From an uncultured Oscillospiraceae bacterium (GTDB taxonomy: Bacteria > Bacillota > Clostridia > Oscillospirales > Oscillospiraceae), in assembly GCA_934589675.1 (NCBI GenBank), contig CAKTOF010000018.1:1-50546 (forward strand): a DNA stretch of 50,546 nucleotides, in the 5' to 3' direction. The notes under the pieces are model-generated. The model searched no databases. It was not told the DNA's origin and worked only from the letters and a program-made list of their open reading frames with translations. The translations under genes and the position numbers were made by a program. Positions 1-8,253 of this stretch are shown here, piece by piece (the stretch's first letter is position 1; each line of letters opens with the position of its first letter).

Positions 1-635
1 GAGAGCTGCTTCATGCGGAGTGCCTGCGACAGCGACGGTGTGGCGTCCTCCCGCCCGATCAAGTCCCACAGCTCCGTCTGCTCATCACGGGTAAGATAGG
101 ACAGCTCTACGGCGGGAGAAAAGGCGATGCGTCCATCGTCCACCATCTGAAGCAGCAGCGGAACAAGGTTGGTCAGGCGAATGTAACGCTGGACGGTTTT
201 GTAATTCTCATTTGCTTCGTCAGCCACTTTCTCAACCGATAACTTCTGGACAAGTTGTCCAGAAGTTGCCTTCCCTTGATGTTTCATTGCCTCCAGCTTC
301 ATCTTGTAAGCGAACGCCTTTTCACTGGGCAGCAGATTTTCCCGCTGAAGGTTGCTGTCCACCATCAGGATCACCGCTTCATCGTCGCTCATCTCCCGCA
401 CCAGCACCGGCACGGTGGGCAAGCCCAATTTCTGAGCCGCCAGACGCCGCCGATGCCCGCTGACCAACTCGCAGCCCTCCCCTTTGGGCCGTGCCAGTAA
501 GGGTGACAGAATACCATAGGTGCGGACGCTCTCCACCAACTCGTCCATGGCGGCATCCTCCTGCACCCGATAGGGGTGCTTTGCAAAGGGCGTCAGCTTG
601 TCCGGTGGGAGCTGTGAAATAAACTCCTTTACCAT
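1..635 (-). CDS. ParB-like partition protein, probably of a mobile element (C-terminus outside window)
   Basis: Reading leftwards from ATG at 635, preceded by GGAGGT seven bases upstream, about 211 codons stay open to the window edge, so the C-terminus is missing. The N-terminal ParB/Srx-type nucleotide-binding domain is clear: LTPFAKHPYRVQED near residue 14, then SGHRRRLAAQKLG, followed by SNLQRENLLPSEKAFAYKMK, typical of the start of the ParB helix-turn-helix region. Family members bind parS-like sites and load as sliding clamps for segregation, or act as regulators in integrative elements. The start overlaps the stop of a small upstream ORF (ATGGTAA), which suggests translational coupling. 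No rRNA, gidB or parA neighbour is seen, so this is more likely a plasmid/ICE-type ParB than chromosomal Spo0J. That origin is inferred. Confidence 0.8.
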   Translation of the reverse strand, partial: MVKEFISQLPPDKLTPFAKHPYRVQEDAAMDELVESVRTYGILSPLLARPKGEGCELVSGHRRRLAAQKLGLPTVPVLVREMSDDEAVILMVDSNLQRENLLPSEKAFAYKMKLEAMKHQGKATSGQLVQKLSVEKVADEANENYKTVQRYIRLTNLVPLLLQMVDDGRIAFSPAVELSYLTRDEQTELWDLIGREDATPSLSQALRMKQL

Positions 636-835
636 GCCGCACCTCCCTCCGAAAGCGCAGCGGACACGTTCACATGGTAGTGAAGGTCGGAGCCTCGATA
701 GTGGTAGTCCGCGTCAAAGGAATGAAGCCAGCCGGCATTTTGCACATTCGCGTTTTCTCTCTCTTTTTCGGCCTGTAACCCTTGCAGCGCAAGGCTTTTT
801 CGTGCTTGTGGCCCTTGGGCTTCCACGGTCGGCAC
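629..835 (-). CDS. small ORF upstream of parB, probable mobile-element gene, 5' end probably cut
   Basis: This 68-codon ORF ends in TAA overlapping the parB start, as in a coupled pair. Its C-terminal half contains GWLHSFDADYHYRGSDLHYH and ends in SEGGAAW. I do not recognise a named family. The only available start is a GTG at 835 with no convincing ribosome site. It lies exactly at the junction where cotJC homology begins on the other strand, so the native 5' end was probably lost. Just upstream on this strand the frame meets a stop within cotJC-derived DNA. It is either a truncated remnant or a short protein using a fortuitous start. Confidence 0.4.
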   Translation of the reverse strand: MPTVEAQGPQARKSLALQGLQAEKERENANVQNAGWLHSFDADYHYRGSDLHYHVNVSAALSEGGAAW

Positions 836-1244
836 AGAGGAGCTCGGTCACCTCGAGATGATTGGCGCCATCGTCCACCAGCTCACGCGCAGCCTCACCG
901 ACGCGCAGATGGAGGACAGCGCGTTTGCGCCCTACCTGGTCGATCATACGACGGGCATCTACCCTCAGGCAGCGGCGGGATTTCCGTACACGGCCGCGAG
1001 CATGGCTGTCAAGGGCGACCCGATGGCGGACCTCACGGAGGATCTCGCGGCGGAGCAGAAGGCGCGCGTGACATACGACAACATTCTCCGCCTGTCCGAC
1101 GACCCGGACGTCAACGACGTCATCAAGTTCCTGCGCGAGCGCGAGGTCGTCCACTTCCAGCGCTTCGGCGAAGCCATCCAGCTCCTGCGTGAAAAGCTCA
1201 ACCAGAAGAATGTGTACTTTATGAACCCCGCGATGGATCTGTAA
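826..1244 (+). pseudogene. cotJC: manganese-catalase/CotJC-like spore coat protein, 5'-truncated
   Basis: The frame around the ATG at 858 continues upstream as VGTEELGHLEM, matching the middle of CotJC/manganese catalase (normally about 190-200 residues). The following 128 residues are a good C-terminal half. Three of the usual dinuclear-manganese ligand regions remain: EELGH, DLAAEQKAR and REREVVHFQRFGE. The first helix with the first glutamate ligand, about 60-70 residues, is absent. Homology stops near 826-830, where mobile-element sequence begins. CotJC sits in the inner spore coat and resembles peroxide-destroying catalases. The remnant has no ribosome site and cannot form the full metal site, so I call it a pseudogene. 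An artefactual contig join would look the same. Confidence 0.75.
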
Positions 1245-1249
1245 TCCAA

Positions 1250-1288
1250 GCGCCCCGCAGCCGCACGGTCTGCGGGGCGCTCTATTTC
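1250..1288 (+). terminator. intrinsic terminator after the cotJC remnant
   Basis: An 11-bp stem, GCGCCCCGCAG (1250-1260) with CTGCGGGGCGC (1270-1280), has a 9-nt loop and is followed by a T-rich stretch. It starts six bases after the cotJC stop and suits rightward transcription. Confidence 0.8.
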
Positions 1289-1319
1289 AGAATTTTGGGT
1301 CAAAAAAATGGCTAATCGC

Positions 1320-1347
1320 TTGATTTTATACTTGCAAGTTGTATAAT
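1320..1347 (+). promoter_or_regulatory. marR promoter with embedded palindrome (likely operator)
   Basis: TTGATT (1320-1325) and TATAAT (1342-1347) are separated by 16 bp. The perfect 10-bp palindrome ACTTGCAAGT (1330-1339) lies inside the spacer. This is a usual place for a MarR dimer to block RNA polymerase, so self-repression of the next gene is likely. Confidence 0.65.
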
Positions 1348-1380
1348 AGTACTTACAGATAATAAATAGGAGCAACAGTG

Positions 1381-1806
1381 ATGAAAACAAAACGATTCTG
1401 GGAAGCATTCGGGCGGGCGGACGCGCTTTACGGGCAGTACGCTGCCGCACATGGGCTCAATGTCTATCAGCTCAACGTGCTCTACTGTCTCTACGGCGCG
1501 GAGGGGCAGACGCAGAGCGAGATCGCATCGCGCACCGGCCTGTCGCGGCAGACGGTCAGCACGGTCATCCGCGCGCTTCTGCAAAAGCGCTTCGTCACGC
1601 TCTCCCCTGCTCCCGGCGACCGGCGGGAGAAGCTCGTCCACTTCACGATGGATGGACGCGACTGGGCCGGCGACACGCTCGTGCCGCTTCACGCCATCGA
1701 GGACGCGGTCTACCGCGCCCTGGGCGCCGCGCAGGCCGCCTCGCTGCAGGAGCTGCTTGACCGCTTTGAGACGCTATTTTCGAGAGAATGCCGCCGGGAG
1801 GACTAA
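1381..1806 (+). CDS. MarR-family transcriptional regulator
   Basis: A 141-residue winged-helix regulator. The core LNVLYCLYGAEGQTQSEIASRTGLSRQTVSTVIRALLQKRFV shape is shown by the pieces QTQSEIASRTGLSRQTVS (recognition helix) and SPAPGDRREKLVHFT (wing), both typical of MarR/SlyA proteins. AGGAG at 1368-1372 is eight bases before ATG 1381. The GTG at 1378 is too close and was not used. MarR proteins are homodimeric repressors that often sense small aromatic ligands and control exporters. The convergent MATE exporter next door is a plausible but unproven target. Autoregulation is suggested by the palindrome in its promoter. A shared two-way terminator separates it from the exporter. Confidence 0.88.
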   Translation: MKTKRFWEAFGRADALYGQYAAAHGLNVYQLNVLYCLYGAEGQTQSEIASRTGLSRQTVSTVIRALLQKRFVTLSPAPGDRREKLVHFTMDGRDWAGDTLVPLHAIEDAVYRALGAAQAASLQELLDRFETLFSRECRRED

Positions 1807-1807
1807 A

Positions 1808-1845
1808 AGCGCCGCGGGGTCGCTTCCCCGCGGCGCTCAAATTTT
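1808..1845. terminator. bidirectional terminator between marR and the MATE gene
   Basis: A 12-bp stem, AGCGCCGCGGGG (1808-1819) with CCCCGCGGCGCT (1826-1837), has a 6-nt loop. It is followed by AAATTTT on the plus side and by a shorter T-rich run on the minus side. It lies between the stops of two convergent genes. Confidence 0.8.
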
Positions 1846-1849
1846 AGAT

Positions 1850-3187
1850 TCAGTTTTTTGCCGCGTAGCGGTCAAAGTGCTTTGAGGTGCACAGCCGGAT
1901 GAGCATCAGCAGCCCGCGCACGCACAGCTCCGTCATCATGGCGATCCACATGCCGAGCAGGCCGATCTTCGGGACGAGGATCAGCGCAAGACCGAGCCGC
2001 ACGATCCAAATGCTGCCGAAATTCATCACGCTCGGGATGAGCGTGTCTCCCACGCCGCGCAGCGCTCCGGCCGCGACAATGGACACGCCGAACAGAGGCT
2101 CCGCCCACAGCTCAAGCCGCAGCACCCTCGTCGCAAGCGCGCGCACCTCTGCCACCGGCGTCAGGAGCCGGAACACCAGTGGGCAAAGCAGCATCATGAT
2201 CAGCCCGAGCACGCCCATAAACACTGCGCCCATCGCCGTGCAGATGGCGCCGTAGCGCTTTGCCTGCTCGATCTTGCCCGCACCGACGCTGCGGCCGACG
2301 AGTGTGGTCGCGGCCATGCCGATGCCGTAGCCGGGCATGTAGCACAGGCTCTCTGCCGTCACGGCGAACGAATTGGCCGCAATGGACACTGCGCCGAGCG
2401 GCGCGATGATGCGCGTTGCGGCGACCATGGCGCTGTTCATCGCGACCTCCTGCACCGCGACGGGCACGCCGATGCGGAGCGCCGTCTTGAGGATATCCGG
2501 CGAAAGCGCGCACCGTTCGCCGCGCCGAAGATGCAGCCGCGGCGAGCAAATTAGGCAGCGCCACGCCATGATAAGGCTGATGAGCGCGCAGGCACACGCC
2601 GTGCCAAGCCCTGCGCCGAGCACGCCGAAGCGCGGAATAAGCAGCGCATTGAACGCCACATCCAGCACGCACATGCCGGCGTTGAGCACGCTCGGCGTTA
2701 CCATGTCGCCGCTGCACTGCAAAAATGCGGCGCACAGCGAGTTGAGCTGCGTAAACGGCAGCATGCAGCCGAACACGAGAAAATACGCGCTCGCATCCGC
2801 ACGAATGGCTTCATCGCCGCCGAGAAAGCGCGGCAGCGGCCCGCTGAGCAGCACGGCGACCATGCACAGCAGCCCCGAGACGGCCAGCGCGCTCCAGAGC
2901 CCGTGCCGCACGACATCGCGCGCGCCGCGGTCGTCATCGGCGCCGATGCGATGGGCGACCTGCACGGAAAAGCCGGTCGAGACAGCGAACGTCCCGCCGT
3001 TTATCAGCCATGTGCTCGACGCGACCAGGCCGATGGCCGCCGACGCGTTCGCGCCGAGCGCGCCAACCATGGCGGAGTCGATGTACTGCATCGCGATCGT
3101 CGTGATCTGCGTCAGGATGGCCGGCAGGCTCAGACGCAGCACCTCGCGCATCTGCGGCCCGAGGCCGGAGAGTCTGCGTTGTTTCAT
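1850..3187 (-). CDS. MATE-family multidrug/organic cation exporter
   Basis: A 445-residue polytopic membrane protein with about twelve hydrophobic segments in two similar halves. It opens with LRLSLPAILTQITTIAMQYIDSAMVG, here split as LSLPAILTQITTI and QYIDSAMVGALGANA, the classic MatE start. MATE proteins export cationic drugs or metabolites in exchange for sodium or protons. I chose ATG 3187 because AAGGAG lies eight bases upstream; an 18-codon in-frame extension has no ribosome site. The gene is third after trkA and trkH on the same strand, with an 80-bp gap and no terminator between them, so read-through is possible. A hairpin overlaps its ribosome site. Confidence 0.9.
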   Translation of the reverse strand: MKQRRLSGLGPQMREVLRLSLPAILTQITTIAMQYIDSAMVGALGANASAAIGLVASSTWLINGGTFAVSTGFSVQVAHRIGADDDRGARDVVRHGLWSALAVSGLLCMVAVLLSGPLPRFLGGDEAIRADASAYFLVFGCMLPFTQLNSLCAAFLQCSGDMVTPSVLNAGMCVLDVAFNALLIPRFGVLGAGLGTACACALISLIMAWRCLICSPRLHLRRGERCALSPDILKTALRIGVPVAVQEVAMNSAMVAATRIIAPLGAVSIAANSFAVTAESLCYMPGYGIGMAATTLVGRSVGAGKIEQAKRYGAICTAMGAVFMGVLGLIMMLLCPLVFRLLTPVAEVRALATRVLRLELWAEPLFGVSIVAAGALRGVGDTLIPSVMNFGSIWIVRLGLALILVPKIGLLGMWIAMMTELCVRGLLMLIRLCTSKHFDRYAAKN

Positions 3188-3197
3188 CTTTCTGCTC

Positions 3198-3219
3198 CTT
3201 TCTGCCCGCAGGCAGAAAG
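3198..3219 (-). promoter_or_regulatory. hairpin overlapping the MATE ribosome-binding site
   Basis: On the minus strand a 9-bp stem (CTTTCTGCC pairing with GGCAGAAAG) around a 4-nt loop has its 3' arm running into the AAAGGAG ribosome site. If it forms in the mRNA it would partly mask initiation of the exporter. There is no U-run after it, so it is not a standard terminator. Confidence 0.4.
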
Positions 3220-3266
3220 AACGCGGTGCTCCATTCTGCAATGCGGGGCGCCGCGATCTTTATTTT

Positions 3267-4724
3267 TCAGTTCCACTTGCTCCATGCGTTTTTCGTCAGG
3301 AGCGCAAGCATCGGGAAGATCTCCAGCCGGCCGGCCAGCATGTCTGCGATGAGCACGAGCTTGCTGAGCGCGCCGTAGCCGCCGAAGTTGCACGTCGGCC
3401 CAACAAGCTCCAGTCCGGGTCCGATGTTGTTAAAGCACGACAGAACGGCTGTGAAATTCGTGGTAAACGGCATCTCGTCGAGCGAAATAATGAGCGTGCT
3501 CGCGATGAGGATGATGACATACGCGGCAAGGTACGCGTTCGTGCTTTCGAGCACGCCGGAGCTGATGCGCTGGTCATTCACGCGGACAATGTCCACCCGG
3601 CGCGGGTGGAGCACCTGAAAAATGTTGCGTTTGAGGATCTTGATGAGCAGCAGCACGCGAATGCACTTGAAGCCGCCGCCCGTGCTGCCCGCGCACGCGC
3701 CCATTGCCATAAGGCCGAGCAGCAGCGTCTTGGAAAAGCTTGGCCAGAGATCAAAGTCCGTCGTGGAGTAGCCCGTCGTCGTCATGATGGACGACACCTG
3801 AAACGCCGCATGGCGGATCGTCTCGTGCAGCGTCGGGTAAAGCCCGCGCAGATTGAGCACGATGAGCGCCGTCGCGCCGAGCATCGTGCCGACGTAAAGG
3901 CGCAGCTCCTCGTCCTTCCAGACGCTTTTCACCTGCCGCAGGAGCAGCAGATAGTAGCATGTGAAATTCACGCCGAACAGCGCCATAAACACGGTGCAGA
4001 CGTTCTGAATATACGGGCTGTAGCCCGCGATGGAGTCATTTTTGATTCCGAAGCCGCCCGTGCCCGCCGTGCCGAAGGCGGTGCAGATCGCGTCGAAGGC
4101 CGGCATTTTCCCGATGAGCAGGAACACGATGTTCACAAGCGTCAGGGCAATGTACAGAAGATAGAGGATCATGGCGGTCTTGCGCATCCGCGGGACAAGC
4201 TTGCCGACGTTGGGGCCGGGGCTCTCCGCGCGGAGCAGGTGCATCGTAAACCCGTCGCTCCGGCCGGAGATCGGCACGATGGCAAGCAGGAACACCAGAA
4301 CGCCCATGCCGCCGATCCAGTGGCTGAACGAGCGCCAGAGCAGGATGCCGCGCGGCAGCGCCTCGACGTCCGAGAGGATGCTCGCGCCCGTCGTCGTGAA
4401 GCCGGAGACCATTTCAAAGAGCGCGTCGATGTAGTTTGGGATCTCGCCGGACAGGAAAAACGGCAGGCAGCCGAGCAGGCTCATGAACAGCCAGCTCATA
4501 CCGACGCAGACCAGTCCCTCGCGCGCATAAAACCCGCGCGGCGTGCTGCGGCTCCAGAGCGCGAGCGCGCCGGACACGACGCCGATGATGCCGATCGTGT
4601 AAACGAACGCGAGCGCCGCGTCCATATCGCCGTCGGCAAGGCACAGCCCCATGCCGGGCAGCAGGAACGCCGCCTCGACAAGCAGGATCAGAGAAATGAT
4701 CTTGCCGATCATTTTGTGGTTCAT
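3267..4724 (-). CDS. trkH: TrkH/KtrB-type potassium uptake channel subunit
   Basis: A 485-residue membrane protein of the Trk/Ktr/HKT superfamily. It carries four selectivity-filter-like P-loops: SGFTTTGAS (about residues 107-115), GTAGTGGFG (about 220), MTTTGYSTTD (about 318) and FNNIGPGLE (about 432). The central glycine of each filter is present. TrkH forms the dimeric potassium pore gated by the cytosolic TrkA ring. The start is ATG 4724 after a GAGGGAAGAG ribosome site. The gene follows trkA by 23 bp on the same strand, a two-gene potassium uptake unit. The length is normal for the family and no catalytic or filter defects were seen. Confidence 0.93.
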   Translation of the reverse strand: MNHKMIGKIISLILLVEAAFLLPGMGLCLADGDMDAALAFVYTIGIIGVVSGALALWSRSTPRGFYAREGLVCVGMSWLFMSLLGCLPFFLSGEIPNYIDALFEMVSGFTTTGASILSDVEALPRGILLWRSFSHWIGGMGVLVFLLAIVPISGRSDGFTMHLLRAESPGPNVGKLVPRMRKTAMILYLLYIALTLVNIVFLLIGKMPAFDAICTAFGTAGTGGFGIKNDSIAGYSPYIQNVCTVFMALFGVNFTCYYLLLLRQVKSVWKDEELRLYVGTMLGATALIVLNLRGLYPTLHETIRHAAFQVSSIMTTTGYSTTDFDLWPSFSKTLLLGLMAMGACAGSTGGGFKCIRVLLLIKILKRNIFQVLHPRRVDIVRVNDQRISSGVLESTNAYLAAYVIILIASTLIISLDEMPFTTNFTAVLSCFNNIGPGLELVGPTCNFGGYGALSKLVLIADMLAGRLEIFPMLALLTKNAWSKWN

Positions 4725-4747
4725 TCTCTTCCCTCTCTTATCGTCCG

Positions 4748-6115
4748 TCAGGCGAAAATGTCGTTGAGCTGATAGATGACGTCGCCGCCCGAGCTTGTGA
4801 CGATCACAACGGAGTCGCCGGGCAGGAACGACGATTCGCCGTTCGGGATCTGCGTCGTATCTCCGCGCGTGATGCCGGCAACGAGGACATTTTTGCGCAG
4901 CGCCAAATCACGAAGCGGCTCGCCACAGTGGCGCGTCGTCTCGTCGACGAGGAACTCAATGGCCTCGGCCTGACCGTCGGCGATGGAGTGGACGGCCACG
5001 GCCGCGCCGGTCTGGTTCTGCATGGCGCGGACGTAGCGGACGATGCTGTTGCTGCAAAGCTCCTTCGGGCTGATGACGCTGCCGAGCGGAAGCGAGTCGA
5101 GCACCGCCGTGCTCGACATGTGGCCGAGCTTGGTGATGATCTGCGGAACACCGCGCGTTTTTCCCTGAAGCGAGAGAATGATATTGAGCTCATCGAGACC
5201 TGTGAGTGTCACGAGCGCGTCGCACTGCGAAAGTCCCTCGCGCTCAAGGAGGCTGAGGTCGCTTGCGTCGCCCTGCACGATGCTGATGGCGGGCGAGGTC
5301 AAGATCTCAGCCAGACGCTCGCAGCGGTCGGCGTCCTGCTCGATGATGCGCACGCGAATGCCGCTTTTTTGCAGGCTCTGCGCCAGATAGAAGCTTACGC
5401 GGCCGCCGCCCGCGATCATGACGTGGCCGACCTTGTGCGTCAGGATCCCAAGGCTCTTGAGCAGGCTGGCCAGCACGTTCGTCGGCGCGGTGACAAAAAG
5501 ACGGTCGCCTGCGCGAAGGACGAAGTTGCCGTCCGGTGCGTAGGCCACGCCGCTGCGGACGACGGTGCACACGAGCACCTTGCATTTTGTAACGGAATTC
5601 ATGTCGCTCAGCGCGACATTGCACAGCGGGCTCGACGCGTCAAGGCGCAGCTCGACAAGCTCCATCCGGCCGCGCGCGAACGCCTCACGCTTCAAAAAGC
5701 CAGGGTACTTCAGAAGCCGCTCGATCTCGACGGCGGCCTGCCGCTCCGGGTTGACCGTCAGGGAAAGGGCGAACAGGTCGCGCATCTCATAGATCTGCTC
5801 GGTGTACTCCGGGCTGCGGATGCGCGCGATGGTGTGGAGATTCGGGTTGAGGCCGTGCGCGGTCATGCAGCAGAGCAGGTTGAGCTCGTCCGCACTCGTC
5901 GCCGCAATGAGCAGGCTTGCCTCTTCGACACCGGCCTGCTTCAAGACAGCCATGGATGCGCAGTTGCCGCAGACGGCCATGACGTCGTACTGTTCAAGGC
6001 TGCGCTCCAAAACCGCCTGATTGTTGTCGATGAGCGTCAGGTCGTACCCTTCCGTCGACAGCTGGCGCGTCAGCGCGGCGCCGACCTTGCCGTCGCCCGC
6101 AATGATGATTTTCAC
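4748..6115 (-). CDS. trkA: Trk system potassium uptake regulatory protein TrkA
   Basis: A 455-residue soluble protein with two tandem RCK units, each an NAD(H)/nucleotide-binding Rossmann domain followed by a TrkA-C domain. The nucleotide loops are GDGKVG (residues 7-12) and GGGRVS (236-241). Acidic strand ends that hold the ribose follow each loop: LTLIDNN in the first and RIIEQDAD in the second. TrkA assembles under TrkH and opens or closes the potassium channel in response to nucleotides. It is the first gene of trkA-trkH, preceded by its own promoter at 6164-6191. Double-RCK length is typical of TrkA and unlike single-RCK KtrA. Confidence 0.93.
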   Translation of the reverse strand: MKIIIAGDGKVGAALTRQLSTEGYDLTLIDNNQAVLERSLEQYDVMAVCGNCASMAVLKQAGVEEASLLIAATSADELNLLCCMTAHGLNPNLHTIARIRSPEYTEQIYEMRDLFALSLTVNPERQAAVEIERLLKYPGFLKREAFARGRMELVELRLDASSPLCNVALSDMNSVTKCKVLVCTVVRSGVAYAPDGNFVLRAGDRLFVTAPTNVLASLLKSLGILTHKVGHVMIAGGGRVSFYLAQSLQKSGIRVRIIEQDADRCERLAEILTSPAISIVQGDASDLSLLEREGLSQCDALVTLTGLDELNIILSLQGKTRGVPQIITKLGHMSSTAVLDSLPLGSVISPKELCSNSIVRYVRAMQNQTGAAVAVHSIADGQAEAIEFLVDETTRHCGEPLRDLALRKNVLVAGITRGDTTQIPNGESSFLPGDSVVIVTSSGGDVIYQLNDIFA

Positions 6116-6163
6116 GTTGCCGATTCACCGCCTTGTACAGACATAATAGACCCATTTCGATTC

Positions 6164-6191
6164 ATTATAGCACCAACGTGCCGAAAGGCAA
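6164..6191 (-). promoter_or_regulatory. trkA promoter
   Basis: On the minus strand TTGCCT (6191-6186), a 16-bp spacer and a perfect TATAAT (6169-6164) lie about 50 bp before the trkA start. Confidence 0.65.
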
Positions 6192-6206
6192 GCCCGATTT
6201 ACGCCG

Positions 6207-6240
6207 CAAAAGCGGGAGACCCGTCCGGGGCCTCCCGCTT
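6207..6240 (-). terminator. intrinsic terminator after ligA
   Basis: A 9-bp stem, AAGCGGGAG (6210-6218) with CTCCCGCTT (6232-6240), has a T-run on its minus-strand exit side. It ends the yunB-ligA transcripts before the trkA promoter. Confidence 0.75.
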
Positions 6241-6268
6241 GGATGCAGAATGTGACGTTTTGCGCCGC

Positions 6269-8242
6269 TTACCTGAGAAGGTCGAGAAACTCCTGCTCCG
6301 TCAGGACCGGAACGCCGAGCGACTGCGCCTTTGTGAGCTTCGAGCCCGCGTTTTCGCCCGCGACGACGTATGTCGTTTTTTTCGACACGGACGAGGCGGC
6401 CTTGCCGCCGTGGCTCGTGATAGCCTCCTCGGCCGCGGCGCGGGAAAACTGCGAAAGCGTACCCGTCACCACAAACGTCTGCCCCGCAAAGCGCTCGTCC
6501 GTCAGCTCGATCAGCGAGGTGAAGTTCACGCCGGCCTGCCGCAGGCGCTCGATCATATGGCGCGACTGCTCCTGTGAAAACCAGTCGACGAGGCTTTTCG
6601 CCGTGATGGCGCCGACGTCCGGAACGGCAACGAGCTCTTCTTCGGTTGCGCCCATCAGCGCGTCGAGCGTGCGGAACTGCCGTGCGAGCAGCTTTCCGGC
6701 CTTTTCGCCCACCTGCCGGATGCCGAAGGCGAAAATGAGGCGCGAGAGGTCATTTCCGCGGCTTTTGTCGATGGCGGCAAGCAGATTCTCCGCCGCCTTT
6801 GTCCCCTTGTCCCAGAGCGAAGCCACCTCGTCCAGCGTCAGATAGTAAAGGTCGGCCGGCGAGCGGAGCAGGCCGCGCGCGATGAGCTTTTCGACGATGG
6901 CCTCGCCGAGGCCGTCGATGTCCATGGCGCTGCGCGAGCAGAAATGCGCAAGATTTCGCAGCAGCTGCGCCGGGCACTCGGCGCCCGTGCAGCGCGTTGC
7001 CGCGCCGTCGCAGTCGCGCTCGGTCGGCGCGCCGCAGACCGGGCAGCGGTCCGGAAGGCGATATGGGCTCGTCCCCTCCGGGCGCTTTTCGGTCACGACG
7101 GATAAGATCTCCGGGATGATCTCACCGGCCTTGCGGATGCGGACGGTGTCGCCGATGCGAAGATCCTTTTCGTCGATGAAATCCTGATTGTGCAGCGTCG
7201 CGCTCGTGACGGTCGTCCCGGCAAGGCGGACGGGGTCGACCGTCGCCTTCGGCGTCAGCACGCCCGTCCGCCCGACCTGAACTACGATGTCGCGCACGAC
7301 GGTCTCGCGGATCTCGGGCGGATATTTATACGCCGCGGCCCAGCGCGGGAACTTCGCCGTTGAGCCGAGGATCTGGCGGCCGGAGAGCGAATTGAGCTTG
7401 ATGACCGCACCGTCAATGTCGCACGGGAGCGCGAGCCGCCCTTCGTCGATGGCACGGATGCCGCGCTCGGCCGCCTCCATCGTGCGCACGAGCGTGTAGT
7501 CGATGACCTTAAAATGCAGCGAGCGGAGGAAATCGAGCGTCTGGCTGTGCGTTTGAAATTCCATCCCCTCAGCCAGCTGCAAATTGAACACGAGAATGTC
7601 AAGATGCCGCTCCGCCGCGATCTTCGGGTCAAGCTGACGCAGCGAGCCGGCCGCGGCGTTGCGCGGGTTTGCAAACGTCGCCTTCCCCTCTTCCTCGCGC
7701 TTTTCGTTGAGGCGCGCGAACACATCCCGCGGCATAAACACCTCGCCGCGGACGATGAGACGGCGCGGCGCGCCGTCAAGATGCAGCGGAATGGAACGCA
7801 CGGTGCGAAGATTCTCCGTCACATCCTCGCCGACCGTGCCGTCGCCGCGCGTTGCGCCGCGGACAAACTCGCCGTCTGCATACTCCAGCGCGACGGACAG
7901 CCCGTCGATCTTCGGCTCGAGCGAATACTCCGCATCCGGCACGCTTTGGCGCACGCGGGCGTCGAATTCGCGCAGCTCGTCGAGCGAGAAAACATCCTGA
8001 AGGCTCTCAAGCGGGACGGCGTGCTGCACAGGCAGAAAACGGCTGAGCGCCGCGCCACCGACGCGTCTGGTCGGCGAGTTCGGCAGGGCAAGCTCCGGGT
8101 GCGCGGCCTCGAGCTCCTCGAGCCGGCGGAGCATCCGGTCATATTCAAAGTCCTCGATCTTCGGCGCGTCGAGCACATAGTAGTCGTAATTGCACTGCTC
8201 CAGCGTCTTTGTCAGGCGCGCGATCTCCTGCTTTGGATCCAT
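6269..8242 (-). CDS. ligA: NAD-dependent DNA ligase LigA
   Basis: A 657-residue complete LigA. It seals nicks in DNA using NAD, joining Okazaki fragments and repair patches. Domain order is standard: an N-terminal Ia domain with YYVLDAPKIEDFEYD for NMN binding, an adenylation domain with EPKIDGLS (nucleophile Lys111), an OB fold, a four-cysteine zinc finger (CPVC then CTGAEC, about residues 396-418), helix-hairpin-helix repeats, and a C-terminal BRCT domain from about residue 580 (FVVTGTLSQFSR). ATG 8242 follows an AGAGGAA ribosome site. It lies 11 bp after yunB and close to pcrA, an order common in Gram-positive genomes. Confidence 0.96.
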   Translation of the reverse strand: MDPKQEIARLTKTLEQCNYDYYVLDAPKIEDFEYDRMLRRLEELEAAHPELALPNSPTRRVGGAALSRFLPVQHAVPLESLQDVFSLDELREFDARVRQSVPDAEYSLEPKIDGLSVALEYADGEFVRGATRGDGTVGEDVTENLRTVRSIPLHLDGAPRRLIVRGEVFMPRDVFARLNEKREEEGKATFANPRNAAAGSLRQLDPKIAAERHLDILVFNLQLAEGMEFQTHSQTLDFLRSLHFKVIDYTLVRTMEAAERGIRAIDEGRLALPCDIDGAVIKLNSLSGRQILGSTAKFPRWAAAYKYPPEIRETVVRDIVVQVGRTGVLTPKATVDPVRLAGTTVTSATLHNQDFIDEKDLRIGDTVRIRKAGEIIPEILSVVTEKRPEGTSPYRLPDRCPVCGAPTERDCDGAATRCTGAECPAQLLRNLAHFCSRSAMDIDGLGEAIVEKLIARGLLRSPADLYYLTLDEVASLWDKGTKAAENLLAAIDKSRGNDLSRLIFAFGIRQVGEKAGKLLARQFRTLDALMGATEEELVAVPDVGAITAKSLVDWFSQEQSRHMIERLRQAGVNFTSLIELTDERFAGQTFVVTGTLSQFSRAAAEEAITSHGGKAASSVSKKTTYVVAGENAGSKLTKAQSLGVPVLTEQEFLDLLR

Positions 8243-8253
8243 GTTCCATTCCT

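Noticed and set aside
714..1154. 146-codon minus-strand frame crossing the cotJC junction
   Set aside because: Lies opposite the cotJC remnant and contains no recognisable motif; starts inside the antisense of real homology.
2373..4772. 799-codon plus-strand open frame
   Set aside because: Antisense to the MATE and trkH genes, which have clear homology; low-complexity Arg/Ala-rich product, a usual artefact of GC-rich codons.
4928..6577. 549-codon plus-strand open frame
   Set aside because: Antisense to trkA and the end of ligA; no motifs and no ribosome site.
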